This document shows positions 16,300 through 25,086 of a stretch of 64,000 nt of DNA, in pieces; positions within the stretch are counted from its first letter, which is position 1, and each line of letters starts with the position of its first letter. The translations under genes were made by a program, and so were the position numbers. The DNA is from Mycobacterium yunnanensis (GTDB lineage Bacteria; Actinomycetota; Actinomycetes; Mycobacteriales; Mycobacteriaceae), in NCBI RefSeq assembly GCF_025823185.1, contig NZ_JACKVK010000001.1, positions 248,001 through 312,000 of the forward strand, given 5' to 3'. The notes under the pieces are model-generated. The model was given only the letters and a program-made list of their open reading frames with translations. It made no database searches and was not told the origin of the DNA.

Positions 16300-16842
16300 A
16301 TGGGAGCGAAGGCCGATCAGACCAAGGCCGTCATCTTGGCTGCGGCCCGCGAGCGCTTCGCGGCGTCGGGATACGAGGCCGCCACCATCAGGGCCATCGC
16401 CGCCGACGCGAACATCGACCCGTCGATGGTGATGCGCTACTACGGCACCAAGGACCAGTTGTTCGCCGCGGCCGCCGAGTTCGACCTGCAATTCCCCGAC
16501 CTGTCCGACCTCGCCCCCGACGACCTCGGTCACGCGTTGGTGTCGCACTTCCTCTCGCGCTGGGAGGCCGACGACGCACTGGTGGTGCTACTGCGATCGG
16601 CCACCACCAATGCCGATGCGGCGCAACGCATGACCGACATCTTCGCCGCACAGCTGCTGCCGGCGATCACCAAGTTCGCCCCCGACGACGCGCCGCGCCG
16701 GGCCGGTCTCATCGCCACCCAGGTCCTCGGCATGGCGTTGTGCCGCTTCGTGTTGCGGCTGCCGCCGGTCGTCGGTCTGAGCCGAGACGAACTGATCGAA
16801 TGGCTCGGTCCCACCCTGCAGCGCTACGCGGTGGGCCGCTAG
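16300..16842 (+). CDS. TetR family transcriptional regulator
   Basis: A 180-residue TetR repressor. The N-terminal helix-turn-helix is classic: QTKAVILAAARERFAASGYEAATIRAIAADANIDPSMVMRYY..., residues about 5-52, followed by a helical ligand-binding domain ending LGPTLQRYAVGR. ATG 16300 is chosen because the alternative ATG at 16288 directly abuts the second operator; no clear ribosome-binding site is visible for either. It is divergent from an FAD monooxygenase gene and likely controls both that gene and itself through the operators at 16222-16287. It overlaps the convergent downstream gene by 4 bp. The ligand is unknown. Confidence 0.9.
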   Translation: MGAKADQTKAVILAAARERFAASGYEAATIRAIAADANIDPSMVMRYYGTKDQLFAAAAEFDLQFPDLSDLAPDDLGHALVSHFLSRWEADDALVVLLRSATTNADAAQRMTDIFAAQLLPAITKFAPDDAPRRAGLIATQVLGMALCRFVLRLPPVVGLSRDELIEWLGPTLQRYAVGR

Positions 16843-17540
16843 GCCTCGATCTCCCCGGCAATCCGCCGCTCGATGCCGGCTCGGGTGACCGCAGGCAACA
16901 CGATCAGGCCGTCGAGCTCGCGCTGGGCCTTGGAGTAGGCGTTGCGGCGTTCGTCGGTGGTGGCCGCCCCGTCCGAGGCCACCCGCAGCAGCCGCTGCGC
17001 GCGCTCCAACCGCTCCTGCGCCTCGGCGGAGAAGTCACTGCGCCGCCGGCGGACAGCCTCGGCCTCGGCGACGTCGAACGCGGTGACGTAGGAGTGGACG
17101 GCGTCGCGGTAGTCCAGCTGGGCGTCCCGGTCGCCGACCAGATCCTCGGCGTTCGCGGGCCGCAACAGGTCGGCGCGACTGCGAGCCCGGTGAAATTCCG
17201 CCGTCAGCGGCTCCCGCATGTCGGTCATCAACGGAAAGTCGAGCAGCTTGGCCACGTCGAGCTCGTACTCCAGCCACCGTGCGTCGGTGCCGTCGTGGCG
17301 CTCGAGCACCTTGGTCACCTCGCGGCGGGCGGCCGCCTCGTCCACCCGCCCGCGTCCGGACGCCTCGGCCATCGCCACCTTGGCCTGCTGCTTGATGCGG
17401 TAGCGCTCCAGCCGACGCTCGGCGCGGCGTTCGTTGGCCGCGGCGACGGCCCTGACTCCACCGCCGATCACCCCGCCGAGCGGGAAGATCAGCCACCAGA
17501 AGTTGCCGGCGAAGTGCAGCACCGAGTCCACGGGTTCCAC
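16839..17540 (-). CDS. Membrane-anchored coiled-coil protein, unknown function
   Basis: A 233-residue protein with one N-terminal membrane anchor (FAGNFWWLIFPLGGVIGGGVRAV, about 9-32) followed by a long, highly charged helical region rich in Arg, Glu and Ala (ERRAERRLERYRIKQQAK), predicted coiled coil. The C-terminal half has a second charged helical block, EAQERLERAQRLLRV. No enzyme motif is visible. It lies downstream of accD3 on the same strand, beyond a nested palindrome that may terminate transcription. Function not recognised. Confidence 0.75.
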   Translation of the reverse strand: MEPVDSVLHFAGNFWWLIFPLGGVIGGGVRAVAAANERRAERRLERYRIKQQAKVAMAEASGRGRVDEAAARREVTKVLERHDGTDARWLEYELDVAKLLDFPLMTDMREPLTAEFHRARSRADLLRPANAEDLVGDRDAQLDYRDAVHSYVTAFDVAEAEAVRRRRSDFSAEAQERLERAQRLLRVASDGAATTDERRNAYSKAQRELDGLIVLPAVTRAGIERRIAGEIEA

Positions 17541-17568
17541 AATGCCACCACTTGCACTGGCCCACCCC

Positions 17569-17631
17569 CGCCGAGCGTGGACTTTCGGCGGGCCTGCCGC
17601 CGAAGACGCGTCAAGAAGTCCACGTTCGGCG
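17569..17631. repeat. Nested palindrome downstream of accD3 (possible terminator or REP-like element)
   Basis: Outer arms CGCCGAGCGTGGACTT (17569-17584) and AAGTCCACGTTCGGCG (17616-17631) pair with one mismatch. Inside them a perfect 8-bp hairpin TTCGGCGG-GCCTG-CCGCCGAA spans 17584-17604. The structure fills most of the 96-bp gap between the accD3 stop and the next gene on the same strand. A factor-independent terminator is possible, although no T-tract follows; a dispersed palindromic repeat is the alternative. Confidence 0.6.
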
Positions 17632-17636
17632 AGAAG

Positions 17637-19113
17637 TCAGAGGCCGATTCGTCGATAGCGGCGCAACCGCGACGCCAGCCGCTCCTCGGCGGGCACGCGC
17701 CGAAGCGCGGTCAGCTCGCCGGCGATGGTCGCCGACAGCCGCTCGGTGAAGTCCAGCGGTGTGTCGGCGGCGTCGGTGTACTCCGGGACCACGGCGTCGA
17801 CGATCCCGTTGCGCAACAGATCGGCTGACCGAATGCCCTGTGCGGCAGCGAGTTCCGGGGCGTGGTCGACGTCGCGGAAGACGATGGCGCTGGCCCCTTC
17901 GGGCGGCAGCGGGGCCAGCCAACCGTGCAGGGCGGCCAGGACGCGGTCGGCGGGCACCATCGCCAGGGCTGGCCCACCGCTGCCCTGGCCGAGCAGCACC
18001 GACACCGTCGGCGTGTCCAGGGTGACGAGCTGGGCGAGGCATCGGGCGATCTCACTTGCCAGACCGCCCTCCTCGGCCGCCGCGGACAGGGCCGGCCCCG
18101 GCGTGTCGATGACGAGCACCAGCGGCAGCCGCAACTCCTCGGCCAGTGCCATGCCACGCCGTGCCTCCCGCAACGCCTGCGGCCCGGCCAACCCGCCGCC
18201 GACGCCGCGCTGCTGGCCCACCACCACCGCGGGCTGCCCACCGAATCTGGCCAGCGCCAGCAACGTCGTGGCCGCCTCGCCGTGCCCGCCGGTGCCACTG
18301 AGCAACACCCGCTCCGTCGTCCCGTGCCTCAGCAGGTACCCGATGCCGGGCCGGTCGGGACGCCGGGAGATCTCCACTGAATCCCACGCAGGCACGTCGG
18401 CGACGGGTCCGGCCTCCGGTGGCGCCGGTGGCGAACCCGGCGGGTCGGTCAGCACCTTCAGCGCACGGTCCAGGGTTGAGCGCAGCAGCCCGATCGGGAC
18501 GACGCCGTCGATGACGCCGTGCCGGTGCAAGTTCTCCGCGGTCTGGATGCCCGTCGGAAACGGCTCGCCGTACAGGTGCTCGTAGACCCGCGGTCCAAGG
18601 AAGCCGATCAGCGCACCGGGCTCGGCCGCGGTCACGTGTCCCAGCGATCCCCACGACGCGAACACCCCGCCGGTCGTCGGGTGCCGCAGGTACACCAGGT
18701 AGGGCAGATGGGCTTGTTTGTGCAGTTCCACCGCGGCGGCGATCTTCACCATCTGCAGGAACGCGACCGTGCCCTCCTGCATCCGGGTGCCACCGGAACT
18801 CGGCGAGGCCACCAACGGCAGCGCCTCGGCGGTGGCCCGTTCGATCGCGGTGGTGATGCGCTCGGCCGCGGCCACCCCGATCGAGCCAGCCAGGAAGTCG
18901 AACTCACTGGCCACGACGGCCACGCGGCGGCCGAACACCGTGCCCTCGCCCGTCAGCACCGACTCGTCGAGGCCGGTCGCCGCCCTGGCCTCGGCGAGAT
19001 CGCGGCGATAGTCGTCGTCGGTTGCGACGTCGAGCGGGGGGGCCGTCCCAGCTGACGAAGGACCCTTCGTCGAGGACCGCGTCGCGCAGGGCCATGGCTC
19101 CGATCCGACTCAC
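17637..19113 (-). pseudogene. accD3: accD3, acetyl/propionyl-CoA carboxylase beta-subunit homologue, frameshifted
   Basis: The protein matches M. tuberculosis AccD3 along its length, but in two frames. The N-terminus [19 protein letters not shown] begins at GTG 19113 and runs into a run of seven G on the + strand (19036-19042). Removing one G restores [20 protein letters not shown] and joins the frame that continues to RRYRRIGL, giving 491 residues (AccD3 is 495). The carboxyltransferase core is intact: SPSSGGTRMQEGTVAF, HPTTGGVFASWGSLGH, LLGQGSGGPALAM. AccD subunits transfer CO2 from biotin to acyl-CoA; AccD3's specific substrate is unsettled. It is divergent from echA6 with a 27-bp gap. The +1 could be a sequencing error or a real inactivating or slippage-prone frameshift. 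Confidence 0.9.
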
Positions 19114-19127
19114 CCAGCAAGGCTATA

Positions 19128-19133
19128 TAGGCT
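19128..19133 (+). promoter_or_regulatory. -10 box of echA6 (leaderless)
   Basis: TAGGCT (TANNNT) ends 7 nt before the echA6 ATG, which predicts a leaderless transcript. The gap to the divergent accD3 GTG is only 27 bp, so the two promoters must overlap. Confidence 0.45.
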
Positions 19134-19140
19134 GGCCCCC

Positions 19141-19875
19141 ATGATCGGAATGACCCGTGAGGGCAACGTACTGACCCTGGAGATGCAGCGGCCCGAACGC
19201 CGCAACGCACTCAACAGCGAACTGGTCGACGGATTGCGGGAGGCCGTCGAGAAGGCCGCCACCGAGGACGTCCGCGCGATCGTGCTCACCGGTCAGGGGC
19301 ACGTCTTCAGCTCCGGGGCCGACCTGTCCGGCGGTCAGGGCGTCGCCGACGAACTCCCCGACAAGGCCAAGGCGCTCAACATCGCGATCGACCAGGCTCC
19401 GGTGCCCGTCATCGGCGCCATCAACGGGCCTGCCATCGGCGCCGGGGTCATCCTGTCGATGATCTGCGACCTGCGGGTCGTCGCCCCCGAGGCGTACTTC
19501 CAGTTTCCCGTCGCCAAATACGGTATCGCGCTTGACAATTGGAGCATTCGCCGGTTGACCTCCCTGGTCGGCGCCGGCCGGGCTCGCGGCATGCTGCTGG
19601 CCGCCGAGCGGCTCACCGCCGACTCCGCCCTGGCGACCGGAATGGCGAACCGGCTGGGCACTCTTGCCGACGCTCAGGCGTGGGCGCAGGAGCTCGCCGG
19701 GTTCGCGCCGCTGGCGTTGCAGCACGCCAAGCGGGTGCTCAACGACGACGGCGCGTACGAAGACCCCTGGCCCGCCCACAGGGAGCTCTACGACCGGGCG
19801 TGGTCCAGCCACGACATCATCGAAGCGCAGGTCGCGCGGATCGAGAAGCGGCCGGCGAACTTCAAGGGGGCCTAA
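19141..19875 (+). CDS. echA6: EchA6-type non-catalytic enoyl-CoA hydratase homologue
   Basis: A 244-residue crotonase-fold protein matching M. tuberculosis EchA6 (243 aa) from MIG to RPANFKGA. The oxyanion-hole segments are present ([20 protein letters not shown]), but the two catalytic glutamates of true hydratases are missing: the segment reads [12 protein letters not shown], and [12 protein letters not shown] replaces the second Glu region. EchA6 is known to bind long-chain acyl-CoA and deliver it to FAS-II for mycolic acid synthesis rather than hydrate enoyl-CoA, and it is the target of THPP compounds. The start is leaderless. The stop overlaps the next ATG (TAATG), coupling it to the MBL-fold gene. 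Confidence 0.93.
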   Translation: MIGMTREGNVLTLEMQRPERRNALNSELVDGLREAVEKAATEDVRAIVLTGQGHVFSSGADLSGGQGVADELPDKAKALNIAIDQAPVPVIGAINGPAIGAGVILSMICDLRVVAPEAYFQFPVAKYGIALDNWSIRRLTSLVGAGRARGMLLAAERLTADSALATGMANRLGTLADAQAWAQELAGFAPLALQHAKRVLNDDGAYEDPWPAHRELYDRAWSSHDIIEAQVARIEKRPANFKGA

Positions 19876-20981
19876 TGCTTCGGGAGGCGGTGCGATTCAT
19901 CGGCGGCACGGCCGCGCTGATCGGCGGAAGCTGGGTGTTGCGGGCCGTACAGGGCGCTCCGGCCGCGCTCGGCGCCTCGCCGGTGGAGATCGACGCCGTC
20001 GCGCGGCGCTCGCCGCACTACCGCGACGGCGTCTTCGTCAACATGGAGCCGGCGTCGGAAGCCAGCCTCACCCGCCAGGAGCAGTTCCTCCTCGCCAGGG
20101 ACGTGATAGGCGGCGGCTCGGCGCAACACCCCGCGACGCCCGTGCCGCTGGTCACCCCGGACCCCAGCGTGGCCGCGGCCGACCTCGCGGCCACCTGGTA
20201 CGGCCACTCCTCGGCGATGATCGAGGTCGACGGATACCGCATCCTGGCCGACCCCGTCTGGAGCGATCGGTGCTCACCCTCGCGGGCCGTCGGCCCGCAG
20301 CGGCTGCACCCCGTGCCCGCCGCGCTGGAGGCGCTGCCCGCGGTCGACGCCGTCATCATCAGCCACGACCACTACGACCATCTCGACGTCGACACCATCA
20401 AACAGCTCGCCCTGACCCAGCGCGCCAAGTTCTACGTGCCGCTCGGCATCGGCGCGCATCTGCGCGCGTGGCACATCCCGAAGAACCGCATCGTCGAACT
20501 GGACTGGAACGAGAGCGCCCACCTCGGGGAACTCGAGCTGGTGTGCACGCCCGCGCGGCACTTCTCCGGCCGTTTCCTGACCCGCAACGTCACGCTGTGG
20601 TCGTCGTGGGCAATCATCGGGCCGCGGCACCGCGCCTTCTTCGGCGGCGACACCGGCTACACGAAGAGCTTCGCCGACATCGGCGCCGACTACGGGCCAT
20701 TCGATCTGACGTTGATGCCGATCGGGGCGTACCACCCCGGGTGGCCCGACATCCACATGAACCCGGAGGAGGCCGTGCGCGCGCATCGCGACGTGTCCGA
20801 CGGCGGGTTGCTGATGCCGATCCACTGGGCGACGTTCCGGCTGGCGCCGCACCCGTGGTCCGAACCCGTCGAGCGGCTCCTCACCGCGGCCGAGGGCGAC
20901 GGCGTCCGGGTGGTGACGCCCAAACCCGGACTGCGCGTGGACCCGGCCGCCGCGGCATTGGACCCATGGTGGCGCGTCTGA
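19875..20981 (+). CDS. Metallo-beta-lactamase-fold hydrolase, NAPE-PLD/UlaG-like (Rv0906 homologue)
   Basis: A 368-residue protein with an N-terminal hydrophobic segment (about 5-28, uncleaved anchor or signal) and a metallo-beta-lactamase fold. The metal ligands are visible in order: TWYGHSSAMI, ISHDHYDHLD (HxHxDH), ARHFSGR, FFGGDTGY and PIHWATF. This set matches the NAPE-PLD-like branch, which hydrolyses phosphodiesters of N-acyl lipids, and the position matches Rv0906. It starts at an ATG overlapping the echA6 stop, so it is co-expressed with EchA6; a lipid substrate is a reasonable inference. Located at the membrane or cell envelope. Confidence 0.87.
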   Translation: MLREAVRFIGGTAALIGGSWVLRAVQGAPAALGASPVEIDAVARRSPHYRDGVFVNMEPASEASLTRQEQFLLARDVIGGGSAQHPATPVPLVTPDPSVAAADLAATWYGHSSAMIEVDGYRILADPVWSDRCSPSRAVGPQRLHPVPAALEALPAVDAVIISHDHYDHLDVDTIKQLALTQRAKFYVPLGIGAHLRAWHIPKNRIVELDWNESAHLGELELVCTPARHFSGRFLTRNVTLWSSWAIIGPRHRAFFGGDTGYTKSFADIGADYGPFDLTLMPIGAYHPGWPDIHMNPEEAVRAHRDVSDGGLLMPIHWATFRLAPHPWSEPVERLLTAAEGDGVRVVTPKPGLRVDPAAAALDPWWRV

Positions 20982-20986
20982 CCGGC

Positions 20987-20992
20987 TAGCGT
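20987..20992 (+). promoter_or_regulatory. -10 box of the serine hydrolase gene (leaderless)
   Basis: TAGCGT (TANNNT) ends 6 nt before the GTG start at 20999, with no Shine-Dalgarno sequence between. This suggests an independent, leaderless start inside the short gap after the MBL-fold gene. Confidence 0.45.
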
Positions 20993-20998
20993 GCTGGT

Positions 20999-22612
20999 GT
21001 GCAGCGCTCACCGGTCTTCCGCCTGGTCACCATCCTCGCCGTGACGGCCGCGCTCGGGGGCTGCGCGAAGCAGGCGCCGCAGGCCGGCCCCTCCAGCGCT
21101 CCGGCGCCCGCAGCGGCTGATCCGTCGGCGGCTCCCGTGGCTCCCCCCTTGGTGCCTGCGATGCCGCTGCCCGACGACGCGGTCGGCAAGGCCGTCGCCA
21201 AACTCGACGGCATCGCCGACGAGCTGATGAAGAAGTCGGGCATACCCGGTATGTCGGTCGCCGTCGTTCACGGCGGAAAGGTGGTCTACGCCAAGGGCTT
21301 CGGCGTCAAGGACGTTCGCAAGGGAGCCGATCCCGCCAACGGGGTCGACCCCGACACGGTGTTCCAGCTGGCGTCGCTGTCCAAGCCGCTCGGCTCTACC
21401 GTCGTCGCCCACCAGGTCGGTGAGGGTGCCATCGGCTGGGACACCCCGGTCGTCGAGAAGCTGCCATGGTTCGCCCTCGCCGACCCCACCATCACCAAGC
21501 TGGTGACCGTCGGTGACATGTACTCCCACCGTTCCGGGCTGCCGGACCATGCCGGCGACCTGCTGGAGGATCTCGGCTACGACCGGCGCTACATCCTCGA
21601 CCATCTGCGCCAGCTGCCGCTCGGACAGTTCCGTACGTCCTACGCCTACACCAATTTTGGGCTCACCGCTGGCGCCGAGGCCGTGGCCACCAGCGCGGGC
21701 AAGACGTGGGAGGACCTCAGCCAGGAGGTGCTCTACGGTCCGCTTGGCATGACGTCGACCAGCTCGCAGTTCGCCGACTACGAGGCAAGGCCCGACCGGG
21801 CCATCGGACACATCCACGTCGACGGGGCCTACAAGCCGCTCTACGTCCGCGACGCGCAAGCCGAATCCCCGGCGGGCGGGGTCAGTTCGACGGCGAACGA
21901 CATGGCCAAGTGGCTGACGATGGTGTTGGCCAACGGCACGGTCGGCGGCAAGACGATCGTCGACCCGAAGCAGTTGCTGGCCGCCGTCACACCGCAGATC
22001 GTGGCGAGCCCGCCGTCCGAGCCCGCTGCCCGGCCCGCCTTCTACGGGTACGGCTTCAACGTCGGGACGACGGTGGCGGCCCGAACCCAGTTCAGCCACT
22101 CGGGCGCGTTCGAGCTGGGAGCGGGCACCAACTTCGTGGTCATCCCGTCGGCGGACGTGGCCATCGTCGCGTTGACCAACGCCACGCCGTCGGGTGTGCC
22201 GGAGACGCTGACCGCGGAGTTCGCCGACCTGGTTCAGTTCGGCGAGGTGCGCGAGGACTGGCGCACGCTCTACGGTCAGGCCTTCGCCGCGATGGAGCAG
22301 CCGGAGGGCTCGCTGGCCGGCCAGAAGCCGCCGACGGCCCCCGCGCCTGCGCCGCCGACCCCGACGATCGTCGGCACCTACGAGAATGCGTACTGGGGCC
22401 CGGCCACCGTCACCGACGCCGACGGAAAGCTGACGCTGGCGCTCGGTCCGCGGGAGAAGCTGGAACTGACCCACTGGGACGGCAACGTGTTCACCTTCGT
22501 GCCGCAGGGGGAGAACGCGCCGCCCGGTTCGATCTCCAAGGCGACCTTCTACGGCGACAAGCTCAACCTCGAGTACTACGACGACGAGAAGATGGGTACC
22601 TTCAGCCGCTGA
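20999..22612 (+). CDS. Beta-lactamase/penicillin-binding-protein-fold serine hydrolase lipoprotein (Rv0907 homologue)
   Basis: A 537-residue protein with a lipoprotein signal (lipobox LGGC near residue 21) and an Ala/Pro linker. The class C beta-lactamase/esterase domain (about 70-410) shows the SxxK nucleophile SLSK (in QLASLSKPLGS), the YxN motif in YAYTNFG and an HSG triad (QFSHSGAFELG). A C-terminal beta-rich domain follows a second Ala/Pro linker. It is expected to be anchored outside the membrane. The family includes esterases, DD-peptidases and beta-lactamases; the substrate cannot be read from sequence. Synteny with Rv0907 is clear. The leaderless GTG start is supported by the -10 box. 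Confidence 0.88.
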   Translation: MQRSPVFRLVTILAVTAALGGCAKQAPQAGPSSAPAPAAADPSAAPVAPPLVPAMPLPDDAVGKAVAKLDGIADELMKKSGIPGMSVAVVHGGKVVYAKGFGVKDVRKGADPANGVDPDTVFQLASLSKPLGSTVVAHQVGEGAIGWDTPVVEKLPWFALADPTITKLVTVGDMYSHRSGLPDHAGDLLEDLGYDRRYILDHLRQLPLGQFRTSYAYTNFGLTAGAEAVATSAGKTWEDLSQEVLYGPLGMTSTSSQFADYEARPDRAIGHIHVDGAYKPLYVRDAQAESPAGGVSSTANDMAKWLTMVLANGTVGGKTIVDPKQLLAAVTPQIVASPPSEPAARPAFYGYGFNVGTTVAARTQFSHSGAFELGAGTNFVVIPSADVAIVALTNATPSGVPETLTAEFADLVQFGEVREDWRTLYGQAFAAMEQPEGSLAGQKPPTAPAPAPPTPTIVGTYENAYWGPATVTDADGKLTLALGPREKLELTHWDGNVFTFVPQGENAPPGSISKATFYGDKLNLEYYDDEKMGTFSR

Positions 22613-22623
22613 CGCGAACTGAT

Positions 22624-22629
22624 TAGGGT
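22624..22629 (+). promoter_or_regulatory. -10 box of the antitoxin gene (leaderless)
   Basis: TAGGGT (TANNNT) ends 6 nt before the ATG at 22636, giving a leaderless promoter for the toxin-antitoxin pair independent of the hydrolase gene. Confidence 0.45.
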
Positions 22630-22635
22630 GGTGGC

Positions 22636-22899
22636 ATGGGATTTCTTGACAAGGTGAAGGACCTGGCGTCCAAGAACGCCGACAAGGTCGACAAGGCGAT
22701 CGACAAGGCTGGCGACCTGGTCGACAAGAAGACGCAGGGCAAGTACGCCGGGCAGGTGGACAAGGTGCAGGAGGCCGCGAAGAAGGCGGCCAGGGACAAC
22801 GCAGGCAGGCAGCAGCCGCCCGCCTCGCAGCCCCCGGTTCAGCAGTCGCCCGACACCACGCCGCCCGCCACGCCAGCCGGGCCGCCTCCCACGTCGTAG
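22636..22899 (+). CDS. MT0933-family antitoxin (Rv0909 homologue)
   Basis: An 87-residue protein. Residues 1-55 are a Lys/Asp/Ala-rich amphipathic helix with repeats (FLDKVKDLASKNADKVDKAI, GDLVDKKTQGKYAGQVDKV), matching the MT0933/Rv0909 antitoxin family; the tail is Pro/Gln/Thr-rich and disordered. The next gene, 3 bp downstream, encodes the Rv0910-type SRPBCC toxin, so the pair is a type II toxin-antitoxin operon. In M. tuberculosis the gene for the Ca2+ P-type ATPase ctpE (Rv0908) precedes Rv0909; it is absent here. Confidence 0.85.
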   Translation: MGFLDKVKDLASKNADKVDKAIDKAGDLVDKKTQGKYAGQVDKVQEAAKKAARDNAGRQQPPASQPPVQQSPDTTPPATPAGPPPTS

Positions 22900-22902
22900 G
22901 CC

Positions 22903-23343
22903 ATGGCGAAGCTCTCGGTCTCCGTCGACGTCCCGCTGCCACCCGAGAAGGCTTGGGACGCAGCCTCGGACCTCTCGCGGTACAAGGAGTGGCTCACCAT
23001 CCACCGGGTGTGGCGTAGCACGCTGCCCGACACCCTGGAGAAGGGCACCAAGCTCGCCTCGGTCGTCGAGGTCAAGGGAATGATGAACCTGGTCCGGTGG
23101 ACCATCGTCAGCTACAAGCCGCCGCACTCGCTGACCCTCGACGGCGACGGCAAGGGCGGGGTCAAGGTCAAGCTGATCGGCCGGGTCAAGCCCGCCGACG
23201 AGACGGCGACCACCTCCACCGTGACCTTTGACGTGCACCTGGGCGGCCCTGCACTGTTCGGTCCGATCGGGATGATCGTCGCGGGCTCGCTCAAGAGCGA
23301 CATCCGCGAGTCACTGGACAGGTTCAAGTCCGTCTTCGCGTAA
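22903..23343 (+). CDS. SRPBCC-fold toxin (Rv0910 homologue)
   Basis: A 146-residue START/SRPBCC-like protein (MAKLSVSVDVPLPPEKAWDA, YKEWLTIHRVWR, long C-terminal helix GMIVAGSLKSDIRESLDRF). Sequence and neighbours match M. tuberculosis Rv0910, the toxin partner of Rv0909. The fold normally binds hydrophobic ligands; how it acts as a toxin is not evident from the sequence. It starts 3 bp after the antitoxin stop and overlaps the convergent channel gene by 20 bp. Confidence 0.85.
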   Translation: MAKLSVSVDVPLPPEKAWDAASDLSRYKEWLTIHRVWRSTLPDTLEKGTKLASVVEVKGMMNLVRWTIVSYKPPHSLTLDGDGKGGVKVKLIGRVKPADETATTSTVTFDVHLGGPALFGPIGMIVAGSLKSDIRESLDRFKSVFA

Positions 23344-25036
23344 CCCCCTGCGCGAACTCGGACAGTCCCTCGTGCAACGTATCCAACAGTTCCCGGTGCG
23401 GGCCCACGAGATATGCCGTGTCTCCGGCGGCCAACCGGGTGTCCCGGCGGGGATGCAGTTGGACGTCACCCGGGCCACGCGAGATCGCGATGACGCGGGT
23501 CTGGGTCGACATGTCGGCCATCCGCAGGCCGTCGAGTTTGCTGCCCCGTGCCACCTCGACCCCGCCGACCATGAAGGACTGCTGGCCCACCGAGAAGGTG
23601 CCGAGCACCTCCAGCCCCATGGCGGCGCCGATGAACCACGGGGCCGCGAGTTCGACCGTCGAGCGGACGTTCTCGAAGCCGAAGCGTTGGGCGACTGCCC
23701 GTCCCAGGGTCCGGTCGTAGATTCGTAGCACGACCGGCACACCCGGACCGTCCGCCGATCGCAGCCACCGCTCGCCGAGCCGTTCGCGAAGCACGATGCC
23801 CGTCTCGATGTTCACCATGTCGTCCTGTGTGAGGACGGCCACGGCGACGGCGTCGTCGATGCGAGCGTCCTCGAGCGTCTGCGCCAGCGTGGCGTCACCA
23901 AAGATGACCGGCACGTCGAGCTGGGCCGCCGACGACAGGTAGCGGTTGTCACGGCTGCGCTCGACCACGACGACGTCGTGCCCGGCGGCCTTCAGGTCCG
24001 CCACCACCCGAATGCCGAACGAGCCGAGGCCGACGACGACGACGTGGTCGGTCAGGTCCCGCACCTTGCGGCGGCCGGCGTTCTGCGCGATGCGCCGCGA
24101 CAGCAGCAGATCGGCCACGAACGCCATCAGCACGGCGGTGGTGGTGACACCGGCGAACATCAGCACGATCCCGAACAGTCGCAACCAGGTCGGCTGGTCG
24201 ACGAAGCTGAAGTCGCCGTATCCGACGGTCGCGATGGTCTCGGTCGAGAAGTAGAGCGCGTCCACGATGCTCATGCCCGGACGGTGGTAGGCGAAGCGCA
24301 ACAACACCGTCGCTCCGATCAGCAGCGTCATCGACACGGACAGCGCCTTGAAGAAGTTGGGGTTGACGTCTTCACGGAACGCCCGCAGCGCGTCGGTGAG
24401 CGGCTTCACCGGCGACCGCCGCGCGTGCGTGTCAGGGGTCCGGGCCGCGGTTACGGCGATGCCTTGGGCGGAGAGATCGTCGGCCGTGCCGATCATCGCC
24501 GTCCAGTCCCCGGGTTCGACGCGCTCGTCTCTGCCGGGGCACGGCACCACCGTCCCCGGCTCCGGAGACTGCTCACCGCGCAGCACGGCGACCGGCGCGA
24601 GGTCGCCGAACAGCTCCCGCAACGTGGCCGCTCGCGGCGCCGTCGTGCCGGAGACGACGAACTCCACACCGGCGACGGTGATCGAATGGGTGGTGCGCGA
24701 CAGGCACGCCTCGACGACCGAGGGCGCGGCCACGTCGGCGACGTCGAGGACGGCGCCGGGGCCGTTGCCGATGGCGACGGCCTCGCGCAGAACGCCGTTG
24801 GCCAGACGTGCGACGACTCGTACGGTGGGATTCAATTCCCGTGCCAACAGGGCGATTTCGAGGTTCAGGGCGTCGTCGTCGTCCGCGCAGATCAACGCGG
24901 AGGCATGGGCGATGCCTGCGTCGCGCAGTTCGGCGGGGGACTCGACGATCGCGATCTCACGGCCGGCGCTGCGGAGCTGCTCGACGATCCGCAACCCCAA
25001 CGGATCGTCACCGCAGACGATGATGTGCCCCTCCAT
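23324..25036 (-). CDS. Potassium channel with N- and C-terminal RCK/TrkA-N domains
   Basis: A 570-residue ion channel with an unusual double regulator layout. An N-terminal NAD-binding domain (HIIVCGDDPLGLRIVEQL, about 1-190) precedes a two-helix pore (TM1 about 230-250, TM2 about 285-307) with the K+ filter TVGYGD near residue 272. A second RCK domain (DHVVVVGLGSFGIRVVADL) follows from about 330 with a TrkA-C-like end. RCK domains gate K+ flow in response to ligands such as nucleotides or Ca2+. This arrangement resembles CASTOR/Pollux-type and some actinobacterial channels. Located in the inner membrane. It is monocistronic and convergent with the toxin gene. Confidence 0.9.
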   Translation of the reverse strand: MEGHIIVCGDDPLGLRIVEQLRSAGREIAIVESPAELRDAGIAHASALICADDDDALNLEIALLARELNPTVRVVARLANGVLREAVAIGNGPGAVLDVADVAAPSVVEACLSRTTHSITVAGVEFVVSGTTAPRAATLRELFGDLAPVAVLRGEQSPEPGTVVPCPGRDERVEPGDWTAMIGTADDLSAQGIAVTAARTPDTHARRSPVKPLTDALRAFREDVNPNFFKALSVSMTLLIGATVLLRFAYHRPGMSIVDALYFSTETIATVGYGDFSFVDQPTWLRLFGIVLMFAGVTTTAVLMAFVADLLLSRRIAQNAGRRKVRDLTDHVVVVGLGSFGIRVVADLKAAGHDVVVVERSRDNRYLSSAAQLDVPVIFGDATLAQTLEDARIDDAVAVAVLTQDDMVNIETGIVLRERLGERWLRSADGPGVPVVLRIYDRTLGRAVAQRFGFENVRSTVELAAPWFIGAAMGLEVLGTFSVGQQSFMVGGVEVARGSKLDGLRMADMSTQTRVIAISRGPGDVQLHPRRDTRLAAGDTAYLVGPHRELLDTLHEGLSEFAQGVTRRRT

Positions 25037-25086
25037 GGGGAGACGGTACTTCGGAAAGCCTGACGGCGAAGGGCGAAGATGTACCC

